DNA from: Chitinophagales bacterium | Lineage (GTDB): Bacteria > Bacteroidota > Bacteroidia > Chitinophagales > UBA2359 | Length of the DNA: 60,303 bases | Assembly: GCA_041392475.1 (NCBI GenBank) | Contig: JAWKLZ010000004.1 | Span: 1 to 60,303, forward strand | Direction of reading: 5' to 3' | Part shown: piece by piece, positions 8,546 to 17,796 of the stretch | Layout of the letters: every line of letters starts with the position of its first letter | How positions within the stretch are numbered: the first letter of the stretch is position 1 | Notes under the pieces: generated by a model | What the model saw: only the letters and a program-made list of their open reading frames with translations | Database searches by the model: none | What the model was told of the DNA's origin: nothing | Translations under genes and position numbers: made by a program

Positions 8546-9310
8546 ATGAAAAATTGGAAACTTACAGGGCAGAGGGCTTTGGTGACAGGAGGAACAAAGG
8601 GAATTGGTTTGGCGATTGCGGAAGAAATGCTGCAATTGGGTGCAAGGGTGTTTATTACGGCCCGAAATGGAGAACAAGTAGGATTGCAGGTTGAAAAATG
8701 GCGACAAGAAGGTTTTGAGGTGTCAGGCTTTGCAGCAGATATGAGTAAACAGGAAGATAGGCAAGCTCTTATTACAGCAGTGAAAAGGGAGTGGAACGGC
8801 TTGGATATCTTGGTGAACAATGTGGGAACGAATATTCGCAAACGGATTCAGGATTATGATGATTCGGAATATAGGCATATTATGCAGACCAATTTGGATT
8901 CGGTGTATGAACTCTGCAAAATGACTTATCCTTTATTGAAGGTAGGCAATCAGGCGAGTGTGGTGAATATTTCTTCGGTGGCGGGAATGATGAGCATCAA
9001 AAGTGGGGTCATTTACGGTATGACGAAAGCGGCGATGATTCATCTTACCAAAAACTTGGCGGTGGAATGGGCGGCTGATTGGATTCGTGTCAATACGGTT
9101 GCACCGTGGTACATTCGCACGCCTTTGGTAGAAGGGGTTTTGGGAAAGCCTGATTATTTGGAGGAGGTGATTTACCGAACGCCATTGAAGCGAATTGGAG
9201 AACCGATTGAAGTGGCTTCAACGGTGGCGTTTTTGTGTATGCCTGCGGCGAGTTATATCACAGGGCAGTGTATTGCAGTAGATGGAGGATTTACTATCAA
9301 TGGATTTTGA
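8546..9310 (+). CDS. SDR-family NAD(P)-dependent oxidoreductase (tropinone reductase-like)
   Basis: A 254-residue classical short-chain dehydrogenase. The cofactor motif TGGTKGIG is at residues 14-21, NNVG at 91-94, and the catalytic triad is S144, Y157 and K161 (IYGMTKAA). The ending ITGQCIAVDGGF is typical of the family. Arg after strand 2 (ITARNGEQ) favours NADP(H). Tropinone reductase-like or 3-oxoacyl-ACP reductase-like activity is possible; the substrate is unknown. It is divergent from the metal-protein gene, with an 88-base shared promoter region. The EamA transporter follows on the same strand after 120 bases. Confidence 0.85.
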   Translation: MKNWKLTGQRALVTGGTKGIGLAIAEEMLQLGARVFITARNGEQVGLQVEKWRQEGFEVSGFAADMSKQEDRQALITAVKREWNGLDILVNNVGTNIRKRIQDYDDSEYRHIMQTNLDSVYELCKMTYPLLKVGNQASVVNISSVAGMMSIKSGVIYGMTKAAMIHLTKNLAVEWAADWIRVNTVAPWYIRTPLVEGVLGKPDYLEEVIYRTPLKRIGEPIEVASTVAFLCMPAASYITGQCIAVDGGFTINGF

Positions 9311-9430
9311 GGCGATTGTGATTTTGTGTAATCTCGAAAAAAAATTGTTTTCTTTTTTTCGAAAAATCCTGTAATATTATTTCAAAGTAGCCTATATGCT
9401 GATTTTGATTTTTCTACTTATCTTTCCACA

Positions 9431-10309
9431 ATGAAAGACCATTTACACCTTCATTTTATTGTCCTAATTTTTGGTTTTACAGGTATACTGGGTAAACTGA
9501 TTACGCTTCCCGCTGCCGATTTGGTATTTTACCGGATGTTGTTGGCCGCAATTGGTATGTTTGGTTTTGCGGTATTGACCAAGAAAAGGCTGCGTTTGCC
9601 GAGAATGGTTTTGGCGCAAATATTTGGCGTAGGCATCATTGTTGCAGTGCATTGGATTACTTTTTTTGGAGCTATCAAAGCTTCAAATGTGTCTGTGGCT
9701 TTGGGATGTATGGCGAGTGCGACCTTATTTACGAGCTTCTTGGAACCAATTTTTGATAAAAAGCGTATTGCGGTAAGCGAGGTAGTTTTGGGATTGGTCA
9801 TTATCATTGGTTTGTACATCATCACCCAGTTTGCGCTTCAATATTTGTGGGGCATTGCTTTGGCTTTGACTTCTGCGTTTTTGGCGGCACTGTTTGGTGT
9901 GATGAACAAACACTTGGTTCGCAAGTACGATGCAGGTATTGTTTCGATGTATGAAATGATGTCAGGATTTGTGTTTATTGCCCTTTATTTTACCTTTACT
10001 CAGAGTATCAGCGTGTTGCCAATGAATATTCCTGCAATGGATATTTTCTATGTATTGATATTGGCGTTACTTTGTACAACTTATGCTTTTATAGCGATGA
10101 ATTATTTGTTAGAGCGATTGTCGGCTTATACCGTTGCTTTGGCAATCAATATGGAGCCTGTTTATGCCATTATTCTGGCGTATTGGATTTTTGGAGATTC
10201 GGAGCGAATGCACTTGGGTTTTTACATTGGTGCGTTGATTATTATTGCTTCAATTGCAGTGTATCCGTTTTTGAATAAACCACAAACGGGACCTTCAAAC
10301 CCAATATAA
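9431..10309 (+). CDS. EamA/DMT-family transporter
   Basis: A 292-residue inner-membrane protein with about ten hydrophobic segments in two five-helix repeats, as in the drug/metabolite transporter superfamily (EamA). The first repeat contains FYRMLLAAIGMFGFA and the second SMYEMMSGFVFIALYF and NMEPVYAIILAYWIFGD, the usual hallmark of the last helices. It likely exports or exchanges a small metabolite; the substrate cannot be read from sequence. The next gene follows after 42 bases on the same strand, so co-transcription with the ABC permease is possible. Confidence 0.85.
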   Translation: MKDHLHLHFIVLIFGFTGILGKLITLPAADLVFYRMLLAAIGMFGFAVLTKKRLRLPRMVLAQIFGVGIIVAVHWITFFGAIKASNVSVALGCMASATLFTSFLEPIFDKKRIAVSEVVLGLVIIIGLYIITQFALQYLWGIALALTSAFLAALFGVMNKHLVRKYDAGIVSMYEMMSGFVFIALYFTFTQSISVLPMNIPAMDIFYVLILALLCTTYAFIAMNYLLERLSAYTVALAINMEPVYAIILAYWIFGDSERMHLGFYIGALIIIASIAVYPFLNKPQTGPSNPI

Positions 10310-10351
10310 AACAATATTCACCTTTCAATATATTAACTCAATCCAAAAAGA

Positions 10352-11641
10352 ATGAATAAAATATTCCTGATTTTCAAGCGTGAATACCTAACAAAAGTTC
10401 GGAAGAAGTCTTTTATTATTGTCACTTTGTTGGTACCTCTGGGCATTATCGCCATGTTTGGTTTCCAGATAGGAATTATCTTGTGGAGTTCGGAAGATGC
10501 CCGCATTTTGGTAAAAGACGAGAGTAATATTTTTACCTTGGCGGATTCTGATTCGGGAATGATTCGTTTCAAAGCGGTGAATACGCCTTTGGAGGAATTG
10601 AAGGAAAGCTACATAGAGGATGGATACAATGGGATTCTTTATATTCCTAAAATCAATATTGACAATCCGAATGGGGTGAAATATATTTCTGACAAATCGT
10701 TGGGAATGAAAATCAAGGACTACATTGAAGATGAATTGAGTGACCAACTCATTAAGAGGCGTTTGGAAATGGAAGGTTTGGACAACAAAACTTATAATAA
10801 TATCCAAAAGACTCGGGTAAACGTTGGTGATCAAAGTGCTACGGGTGAAACGGTAGCGAGTTCGGGAATGGCGGCGATAGTTGGTTTTGGGATGGGTTTT
10901 TTGATGTACATTGTTATTTTTATGTATGGTGCGATGATTATGCGGAGTGTGATGGAGGAGAAAACGAATCGCATTGTTGAAATTATTCTTTCATCGGTTA
11001 AGCCTTTTAAGTTGATGATGGGTAAGATATTGGGGGTTGGGGCTGTTGGGTTGACGCAATATGCTATTTGGATTGTGTTGTTGGTGATTATCAATTTTGT
11101 AATGGCTTTTTTGGTAGGTGATTCTATCAATCCCAATCAAGTCGGGGGTGCAAGCCCACAAGATATGGATGCGGCTATGGAAATGATTGAAACGCTGCAA
11201 ATGCAGTTTGCTACCTTACCTATAGGTTTGATTATTATCGGATTTTTGTTTTATTTCATTACAGGGTATGTGTTTTATGCTGCTTTGTATGCAGGTTTGG
11301 CTTCGGCTATCAACGATGAAAGCGATGCTCAAACATTGACCTTTCCGATTGCGATTCCCATTATTATCTCCATCATCATTTTGTCGGGAATGTTGGATTC
11401 CCCCAACAGCAGCATTGCAGTATGGGCTTCTATCATTCCGTTTTCTGCCCCTATTATCATGCCCGCACGTTTGGCGTTTGGGATGCCTCCGATTTGGCAA
11501 TTGCTTATTTCGGGAGTCTTGATGATTGCGGCCGCATTGTTTGCCGTTTGGTTAGCTGCAAAAATATACAAGGTAGGCATTTTGATGCGTGGTAAGAAGG
11601 TGACATTTAGAGAGATTGGTAAATGGTTGACCTATTCCTAA
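10352..11641 (+). CDS. ABC-2 type transporter permease (NatB-like)
   Basis: A 429-residue membrane protein with one N-terminal helix (KKSFIIVTLLVPLGIIAMFG), a large extracytoplasmic domain (about residues 50-170) and a block of five to six C-terminal helices including the ABC-2 signature region MEEKTNRIVEIILSSVKP. This is the NatB-type layout used in sodium, drug or lipid export. Such permeases need an ATPase of the NatA type, but no ABC ATPase gene is adjacent here, so the partner must lie elsewhere. There is a Met/Gln-rich loop (AAMEMIETLQMQ) in the membrane block. Confidence 0.85.
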   Translation: MNKIFLIFKREYLTKVRKKSFIIVTLLVPLGIIAMFGFQIGIILWSSEDARILVKDESNIFTLADSDSGMIRFKAVNTPLEELKESYIEDGYNGILYIPKINIDNPNGVKYISDKSLGMKIKDYIEDELSDQLIKRRLEMEGLDNKTYNNIQKTRVNVGDQSATGETVASSGMAAIVGFGMGFLMYIVIFMYGAMIMRSVMEEKTNRIVEIILSSVKPFKLMMGKILGVGAVGLTQYAIWIVLLVIINFVMAFLVGDSINPNQVGGASPQDMDAAMEMIETLQMQFATLPIGLIIIGFLFYFITGYVFYAALYAGLASAINDESDAQTLTFPIAIPIIISIIILSGMLDSPNSSIAVWASIIPFSAPIIMPARLAFGMPPIWQLLISGVLMIAAALFAVWLAAKIYKVGILMRGKKVTFREIGKWLTYS

Positions 11642-11716
11642 GAAACATATCTTTGAAAGGTATTGTTAAACTGAGGTAATTTTATATCTTACATTGTAGC
11701 AAATGAACCTATCAAA

Positions 11717-12600
11717 ATGACAAGCAATATACCAGATAAATATATCAATCCTCTAACTGATTTTGGTTTTAAAAAACTTTTTGGAAGCGAACCAAATAAA
11801 GATTTGTTAATAGATTTTTTAAATTTGTTTTTACCTCCTAAGCACACCATTAAAAATCTCACTTATACCAAGAATGAACATCTTGGTGAAACTCTTTTGG
11901 ACAGAAAAGCTATTTTTGATATTTATTGTGATAGTATTACAGGTGAAAAATTCATTGTTGAAGTACAAAAAGCCAAGCAGACTTACTTCAAAGATAGAAG
12001 CATTTATTATGCTACTTTTCCTGTTCAAGAACAAGCTAAGAGGGGTGATTGGAATTTTAAATTGGCGGCTGTTTACACCATTAGTATATTGGATTTTATT
12101 TTTGACGACCATACTGAAGATGATAATTTGCTTCACTTTGTAGAATTGAAGAATCAAGACGGTACAGTTTTTTACGATAAACTGAAATTCATTTATTTAG
12201 AGCTTCCAAAATTTAAAAAAACAGAAAAAGAATTGGTTAGTAGATTTGATAAATGGGTATTTGTTTTTCGACATTTAGCAGAACTACAAAAACGGCCTAA
12301 AGCCTTACAAGAAAGAATTTTTGAAAGATTGTTTGAGGCAGCTGAAATTGCAAAATTTACACCCGCCGAACGAGAAGCTTATCAAATCAGTTTGAAATAT
12401 TACCGAGATCTCAAAAATGTAGTAGATACTTCCAAAGAAGAAGGGTTGAAAGAAGGCGAGGAAATAGGAATAAGGAAAGGTGAAGAAATAAGAATAAAAA
12501 AAGGACTTGAACAAGTAGCAAAAAATATGAAAGAGGAATGGATAGTGCTATTATCTCTCAAGTTACAGGATTGAGTGAACAAGAGGTTAAGAAACTCTAG
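11717..12600 (+). pseudogene. Rpn-family PD-(D/E)XK nuclease, C-terminally frameshifted
   Basis: The open frame runs 11717-12574 (285 aa) and starts with the hallmark of Rpn / PDDEXK_2 proteins (INPLTDFGFKKLFG). The nuclease core has D in FDIYCD and the EVQ-x-K element IVEVQKAK, then KDRSIYYATFP. A Lys/Glu/Gly heptad-like stretch (GEEIGIRKGEEIRIKKG) follows, as usual. Just before the end the frame breaks at about 12537: the other frame continues MDSAIISQVTGLSEQEVKKL and stops at 12600, which is the normal family ending. One missing base (GAAATG to GAATG) would explain it. The catalytic part is intact, so the protein may still work. Rpn proteins promote RecA-independent recombination and are mobile. 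Confidence 0.8.
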
Positions 12601-12615
12601 CAAATTTTACTACTG

Positions 12616-12652
12616 AAAATGGCGAAATAGAATTCATCTATTTCGCCATTTG
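12616..12652. terminator. bidirectional intrinsic terminator
   Basis: Perfect 14-base arms AAATGGCGAAATAG / CTATTTCGCCATTT around a 7-base loop, with T-rich sequence to the right and A-rich to the left. It lies between the convergent Rpn and EF-G-like genes. It starts 16 bases after the stop of the restored Rpn frame (12600), which supports 12600 as the original end of that gene. Confidence 0.85.
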
Positions 12653-12678
12653 TCTTTTAAGGTTTGAACTTCAATCCT

Positions 12679-14811
12679 CTACTCCTCGTCTGTTGAAGAT
12701 TTGTGTTCAGCAATCAATCGGTCTTGAATGTCACGAGGAACAGCTGCATACTCCGCAAACGCTTGTCTATGTTTGGCCCTACCCTGCGAAAGCGAGCGAA
12801 GGGTGGAAGAATATTTGTACAACTCCATTAAAGGTACTTTTGCCTTGATAATTTGGTAGTGTCCAGCTGCCTCCATACCCATAATCATGGCTCTTCGGGT
12901 TTGTAAATCACCCATCACATCGCCCATTCCCTCTTCCGTTACCATGACTTCCACATCACATACAGGCTCCATCAATTGAGGGTTCGCATCTTGAAAACCA
13001 TTTTTAAACGCTTGAGAAGCCGCCAATTTGAAAGACATATCATTGGAGTCCACAGCGTGCATCTTTCCGTCATAGACACTCACCCGCACATCCCGCACAT
13101 AAGAACCCGTCAAAGGACCATCTTCCATTTTTTCCTGAATCCCCTTCGTAATCGCATTCATGTATTTGGCATCAATTGCTCCTCCAACCACACAGTTGTT
13201 GACAACCAATTTTCCGCCCCAAGGAAGGTCAATTTCATCTGTATTCCGCACATTCAAATCTTTAGGAGCAGGCATTCCTTCATAATATGGTTCTATCAAC
13301 ATGTGTACTTCTCCAAATTGCCCTGCGCCACCTGATTGTTTTTTGTGGCGATAGACCGAATTGGTTGACTTGGTAATGGTTTCTCTGAACTCTATTTTGG
13401 GTCTAACATAATCAAATGCCAACTTGCCGTTCTGTTCATTGATGCGCCATTTGGTCAATTGAAGGTGCAATTCTCCTTGGCCACTTATCAACGTTTGCTT
13501 CAATTCTTTTGAAAACTCAATTTGAAGTGTAGGGTCTTCTCCATGCAATTGATGGAGAATTTGGGCTAATTTTTCCATATCCGCTTTGTTCTCAGCATCA
13601 ATAGCTACCCGAATACGTGGAGAAGGAAACACAATTGGTTCAATAACAACCTCGTGATGTTTAGGAGACAAAGTCGTATTAGAGCCTGTATTCTTCAATT
13701 TCACTGTTACCCCAATATCGCCTGCCTTCATTTCATTCAAGTTCACTCTTTGCTTACCATTTAGCGTATAAATTTGATTGATACGCTCATGCGAACTATT
13801 TGCAGTATTGATCAAGTCTGTTCCAGAAGTGAGTGTTCCCGAATAGACTTTAAAAAAAGATAAATTGCCCAAGTTTTGTTCATGTGCTGTTTTATATACA
13901 AACACAACAGGTTCACCACTCGCATCACAAACCAATTTTTCTCCTTCAATGGTTTTGATAGCAGGAACTTCGTGAGGTGCAGGGCCGTGATCTGCAATAA
14001 AACCCAACACACGCCCACTCCCCATATTCTGTTTTGCAGAACAACAGAACAAAGGAAAGATATCTTGTTGAACAATGGCTTTTTTTAAGCCCTTAGCCAT
14101 CTCATTCTCCGTCAATTCACCTTGTTCAAAATAAAGTTCCATCAAGCTTTCATCGTTCACTGCAATGGCTTCAATCAATTCATTGTGCAAATCTTCCGCT
14201 CTGCCTCTTACCTCAGCAGGGATTTCTACTTTTTCGGGCCTTCCCCCATCATCAGGAAATTGGTACATCACCATTTTTAGCACATCCACAATGCCATTGA
14301 AGTCTGTTCCTGAATTGTAAGGAAACTGCACAACTGTTACATTGTTGCCAAATCTTGATTTTGCTTGTTCTACCGTATCATCAAAATTTGCTTTGTCATT
14401 GTCAAGTTGATTGATTACAAATACAGTAGGTGTTAGAAATTTTTGGATATATTCCCATATAATCTCAGTTCCCACTTCCACACCATTTTGAGCATTCAAC
14501 ACCATCACCCCCAAATCTGCCACACGCAAAGACGAAATTACTTCTCCAATAAAATCGTCGAAACCCGGAGTATCAATAATATTGACTTTGTCCTCCTTCC
14601 AATTCAAGTGCAACAAAGTAGCAAACATACTATTGCCCCTTTTCTGCTCAATCTCATGGTAATCAGAAACCGTATTCTGACCTTCTACGGTTCCTCGTCT
14701 CGTTGTTTCGCCTGCTTCAAACAACATGGCTTCTGCTAAAGTCGTTTTACCAGAGCCTTGATGTCCAAGCAAGACAACATTCTTGATTTTGTTTGTGTCA
14801 AATGCCTTCAT
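12679..14811 (-). CDS. elongation factor G-like protein (divergent GTPase paralogue)
   Basis: A 710-residue EF-G-type translational GTPase with all five EF-G domains by length and order. The GTPase motifs are altered: the P-loop is GHQGSGKTT (residues 16-24; usual GHIDAGKTT), switch II reads DTPGFDDF (80-87) in place of DTPGHVDF so the catalytic His is Phe, the conserved switch I RGITI is RGNSM, and the G4 motif NKMD is NQLD (134-137). In Bacteroides an EF-G paralogue with weak or no GTPase activity has been reported to support translation in starvation; this protein may be of that kind, which is my inference. Domain IV carries SGGAGQFGEVHM. It stands alone, convergent with the Rpn gene. Confidence 0.85.
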   Translation of the reverse strand: MKAFDTNKIKNVVLLGHQGSGKTTLAEAMLFEAGETTRRGTVEGQNTVSDYHEIEQKRGNSMFATLLHLNWKEDKVNIIDTPGFDDFIGEVISSLRVADLGVMVLNAQNGVEVGTEIIWEYIQKFLTPTVFVINQLDNDKANFDDTVEQAKSRFGNNVTVVQFPYNSGTDFNGIVDVLKMVMYQFPDDGGRPEKVEIPAEVRGRAEDLHNELIEAIAVNDESLMELYFEQGELTENEMAKGLKKAIVQQDIFPLFCCSAKQNMGSGRVLGFIADHGPAPHEVPAIKTIEGEKLVCDASGEPVVFVYKTAHEQNLGNLSFFKVYSGTLTSGTDLINTANSSHERINQIYTLNGKQRVNLNEMKAGDIGVTVKLKNTGSNTTLSPKHHEVVIEPIVFPSPRIRVAIDAENKADMEKLAQILHQLHGEDPTLQIEFSKELKQTLISGQGELHLQLTKWRINEQNGKLAFDYVRPKIEFRETITKSTNSVYRHKKQSGGAGQFGEVHMLIEPYYEGMPAPKDLNVRNTDEIDLPWGGKLVVNNCVVGGAIDAKYMNAITKGIQEKMEDGPLTGSYVRDVRVSVYDGKMHAVDSNDMSFKLAASQAFKNGFQDANPQLMEPVCDVEVMVTEEGMGDVMGDLQTRRAMIMGMEAAGHYQIIKAKVPLMELYKYSSTLRSLSQGRAKHRQAFAEYAAVPRDIQDRLIAEHKSSTDEE

Positions 14812-15061
14812 AATGTGTAAGTTAAGGTTTTTTAAAAAAGTGAGATATTATTTGTGTTTTCTTTTGGATTTTTCTTGCTAAATGTATGAAAAATTACTAA
14901 GAAATTCCCAACAACCATTACAAAAAAAACCTAATTAATGATTTCTAAAAAAAAGTTTACCTTTAAACGTCCTAATTTTGTGGAGGTCTTAACTAAGATT
15001 CAAAAACAATTGATGACCTTCAAAGTAATTTTTTTTTCACTTAAAAAAATAGATTAGATAT

Positions 15062-15535
15062 ATGAACAACAACCATCATTATCCATTATTTTCTATCAAA
15101 ATCCTTGGCATTTTCTTATTGGGTATTTTATTGACCTTCAATGCTTGTGAAACGGAAGTATTGAATACCTGCTCTACCAATATCACAAATACAGATGTGT
15201 CTGACACCAATTTTGATGCAGGAACAACATTGACAGGTGAAGTCAGTTTTAAAGAAACTATTGGTTTAGACAATTTGCAGTTACAAAGTATGGTACAGTG
15301 GTATTTGTCAAATGATCAAAATTTTGGAGGAGATACTCAATTGGTTGCTTTCTTAGACAATAGCCAAACGAATAGAACTGGTGACAATGTACGATTGACA
15401 TTTGATCAGATTGATATTCCTGTTAATCAGGCAAGTGGGAATTATTTTCTAATTGTTCATTTGAATGGACAACCTTGTGGAGGAGGTGAAGTATCAGATG
15501 ATGATACAGAAGTTATTGCAGTGACTATCAACTAA
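15062..15535 (+). CDS. predicted lipoprotein with CARDB-like domain
   Basis: A 157-residue protein with a long hydrophobic leader and lipobox LTFNAC (Cys near residue 29), so it should be lipidated and exported. The mature part reads like one beta-sandwich of the CARDB type (VQWYLSNDQNFGGDTQLVAF, a gap, then IDIPVNQASGNYFLIVHLN), where a short strand pattern ends in the conserved G-x-Y/F-x-L-I-V. A second Cys pair (STC... and QPCGGG) could form a disulphide. It is followed by two SPOR-repeat genes on the same strand. The function is unknown. Confidence 0.7.
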   Translation: MNNNHHYPLFSIKILGIFLLGILLTFNACETEVLNTCSTNITNTDVSDTNFDAGTTLTGEVSFKETIGLDNLQLQSMVQWYLSNDQNFGGDTQLVAFLDNSQTNRTGDNVRLTFDQIDIPVNQASGNYFLIVHLNGQPCGGGEVSDDDTEVIAVTIN

Positions 15536-15612
15536 ATTTTGTGCGTTTAAAATATTTTTTTGGCAACTCAAAAAAATACTTTATATTGAGGCAATAACAT
15601 AAACCTAATAAG

Positions 15613-16287
15613 ATGAATAAAACGCTTCAATTAGTAGTGATGACTATGCTAATGGGTCTGTTGGTTCAGACACTAGCACATGCTCAAACAAAAGAGAATT
15701 ACTCCCCCCAAACAAAAAATGAGGTAACAACCAAAACGGCTCAAACTATCTACAAAGTACAGATTGGAGCTTATCGTTATCCTGAGTGGAACAACTTTGA
15801 ACAGTTCTACAATATTGGCTCTGTCTATAGAGAAGAAACCAAAAGTGGTTTGTGGAGAATCATCATTGGCGATTATGCCACAAAGGAAGAATCCAATAAA
15901 ACATTGCAACTCATCCAAAATGCGGGGTATAAGGATGCTTATGTGTTTGAAGACAAGGTGGTAGTGCCATTCAAGTCTCGAAAACTATTGAATCCTACTA
16001 CCTTTAATACTCCTGCCGAGTCGGGAGATTTAACAAACTCTGCCAACAAAAATGCAGATGAAGCGTATATAATACAAGTAGCTGTGTATAGCAACATAGA
16101 TTTCACCAATTTTTTAGACATCGCCAATGTTGGGAACATTTATCTCGAAAAATCAAATGAATTAACCAAAGTAGCAGTTGGTAAATACCGAACCCAAAAT
16201 GCCGCAGAACAAGCTCTAAAACGACTCAAAACACTTGGATACACCAAAGCGTTTATTCGTATGGTGAATGTTAACTTTGGAGAATGA
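15613..16287 (+). CDS. secreted protein with two SPOR-like repeats
   Basis: A 224-residue protein with a signal peptide (ending near AHAQ, residue 25) and two SPOR-like repeats: YKVQIGAYRYPEW...GYKDAYVF (about 46-115) and YIIQVAVYSNIDF...GYTKAFIRM (about 150-220). SPOR domains bind denuded glycan strands of peptidoglycan, often at division sites. Both repeats keep the start Q-x-G/A-x-Y and the closing GY-x-A-F/Y. With no other domain it is likely a periplasmic peptidoglycan-binding protein. The next gene is a longer paralogue, 63 bases downstream, so the two probably form an operon. Confidence 0.75.
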   Translation: MNKTLQLVVMTMLMGLLVQTLAHAQTKENYSPQTKNEVTTKTAQTIYKVQIGAYRYPEWNNFEQFYNIGSVYREETKSGLWRIIIGDYATKEESNKTLQLIQNAGYKDAYVFEDKVVVPFKSRKLLNPTTFNTPAESGDLTNSANKNADEAYIIQVAVYSNIDFTNFLDIANVGNIYLEKSNELTKVAVGKYRTQNAAEQALKRLKTLGYTKAFIRMVNVNFGE

Positions 16288-16350
16288 TGTGTGTAGCCCC
16301 TGACGTTCTCCTAATTATTTTATAAAACAAACCCCAATAAAACCAATAAT

Positions 16351-17652
16351 ATGAGATACTACACGAGTCAATTAATAAAAATAACATTATCGGTGATATT
16401 GTTTATCTTTTGTATGAATAATATACTTGTAGCTCAAATAAGTACTAATTCAACAAACACACCGAAAGTAGAAACCCGCTACCAAATCCAATTAGCTGCC
16501 TATAAAAATCCGCAACTGATTCAACTGGACAATTTCAACAATGTAGGTCATGCCATTACTATCGAAAAAAGCAATAACGACATTCATCGAGTACTTATAA
16601 AGGATCTTTATGATGAAGCATCTGCAAAAACTGCTTTGGCAATTGTTCAAGCCAAAGGCTACAAAGATGCTTTTTATACAACTTACAAAGCAGAGGAAGT
16701 TGTATCATCAATAGAAACTTACAACCCTGAAGTACCTTCTATAAACACTACCATACAACCTATCTCTAACAATGAGTTAGATAAATCTAAGAATGAAGTT
16801 TTTTTGGTGGAATTGGGGGCATTCGAATCCGTCAATCTTTTGCACAATACAGCAGCAATCCGCAGTATGGGCGAACTGTTTCGCCAAAAAGTGGATGGTG
16901 GAGAAAGAATTTATATAGGAGTATTTGACGATCTTGCATTGGCAGAATTAACCCTCAAAAAAGTGCAAGCGCAAGGTTATAATACAGCAGGCCTGAGAAA
17001 AGTAGAACGCTCTAAAATATTGAATACCAATCAACAAAATGCGCCTATTCAGAATGTGTCGGATAACAGTTACACCCAACCTGCTCCTATAGCAGCGGCT
17101 AGTGTGGGTACGGTTAACCAAGTTTTTGAAAAAATGAACTTCCATATTTTCAAAGTAGAAGCTTACGATCCAACGATCAGCAACAGTTTTGTGAATACGA
17201 TGTTAGAAGGCGAAAAACTTTCTCCTGCTATTTTGGCATTTTTTGAAAATAATGCAGACAAAACCTTTCAATATTTCGGCATAGGTAGTTTTGATATCAA
17301 CCCTACTTATACCGCTTATATGATGCGAACTGGTAAAGGGGCGTTTCACAACGACAACAACATCTATCTGTATGTCTATGACCAAGCCAACAAAAAAATA
17401 GTTGGCAAAGAATTAATTAGTAGCGTATTGACTACTACTAATACATACAGCAAAATCCAAACATGGATTACAGATGCCAACAAAGATGGTTTTTTAGACT
17501 TGTTGATTTACAATAAATCTGAAACAACTACCCCTGATGGTCAATATGCCAGCAACAACGAATTGGTAGGAAAAGTATGGACAGGTAGTGCTTATACGGT
17601 TGCAGATATAAAAGATGCTTCCAAATTGAAGGAAAAATTGGGGGTAAATTAA
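16351..17652 (+). CDS. secreted protein with two SPOR-like repeats and an extra C-terminal domain
   Basis: A 433-residue protein. After a signal peptide (to about residue 28, NILVAQ) come two SPOR-like repeats, YQIQLAAYKNPQL...GYKDAFY (about 42-112) and FLVELGAFESVNL...GYNTAGLRK (about 148-218), an Asn/Gln/Ala-rich linker, and a C-terminal domain (about 265-433) with repeated aspartates (WITDANKDGFLDLLIY) resembling a single FG-GAP or EF-hand-like calcium loop. The C-terminal domain is not one I can name. It is paralogous to the preceding gene in its N-terminal half. Probably a periplasmic or outer-membrane-facing peptidoglycan-binding protein. Confidence 0.7.
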   Translation: MRYYTSQLIKITLSVILFIFCMNNILVAQISTNSTNTPKVETRYQIQLAAYKNPQLIQLDNFNNVGHAITIEKSNNDIHRVLIKDLYDEASAKTALAIVQAKGYKDAFYTTYKAEEVVSSIETYNPEVPSINTTIQPISNNELDKSKNEVFLVELGAFESVNLLHNTAAIRSMGELFRQKVDGGERIYIGVFDDLALAELTLKKVQAQGYNTAGLRKVERSKILNTNQQNAPIQNVSDNSYTQPAPIAAASVGTVNQVFEKMNFHIFKVEAYDPTISNSFVNTMLEGEKLSPAILAFFENNADKTFQYFGIGSFDINPTYTAYMMRTGKGAFHNDNNIYLYVYDQANKKIVGKELISSVLTTTNTYSKIQTWITDANKDGFLDLLIYNKSETTTPDGQYASNNELVGKVWTGSAYTVADIKDASKLKEKLGVN

Positions 17653-17686
17653 CATTAGATTGCCGATAAAACAATATCCCGATTTA

Positions 17687-17761
17687 GACTTTTGAAGTTT
17701 ATTCTGAAAGAGATGGAATATTTGAAAACCAGTATTTTCTCAAAAGAAAACTTCAAAAGTC
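17687..17761. repeat. 75-bp inverted-repeat-ended element, copy A
   Basis: Begins GACTTTTGAAGTTT and ends AAACTTCAAAAGTC, a perfect 14-base terminal inverted repeat. Copy B (20697-20771) is also exactly 75 bases and about 75 percent identical by eye. TTTA stands directly outside both ends. The 9 bases left of the element (CCCGATTTA) recur next to the partial copy C at 60191. It lies between convergent genes, so its hairpin could also act as a terminator. Confidence 0.65.
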
Positions 17762-17796
17762 TTTATGCTTCAACAGAAATGTATTTAATTGGCGCT

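Noticed and set aside
8546..10309. SDR and EamA genes as a biosynthetic cluster
   Set aside because: Only two generic genes 120 bases apart; no synthase or regulator supports a pathway.
12537..12541. Programmed frameshift in the Rpn gene
   Set aside because: No slippery heptamer or following structure is visible at the frame break; a simple base loss fits better.
17683..17765. TTTA directly flanking both ends of the 75-bp copy A, as a 4-base target duplication
   Set aside because: Copy B has no such duplication and the 9 bases left of copy A are shared with partial copy C, so part of the flank probably belongs to the repeat. Not enough to claim transposition.
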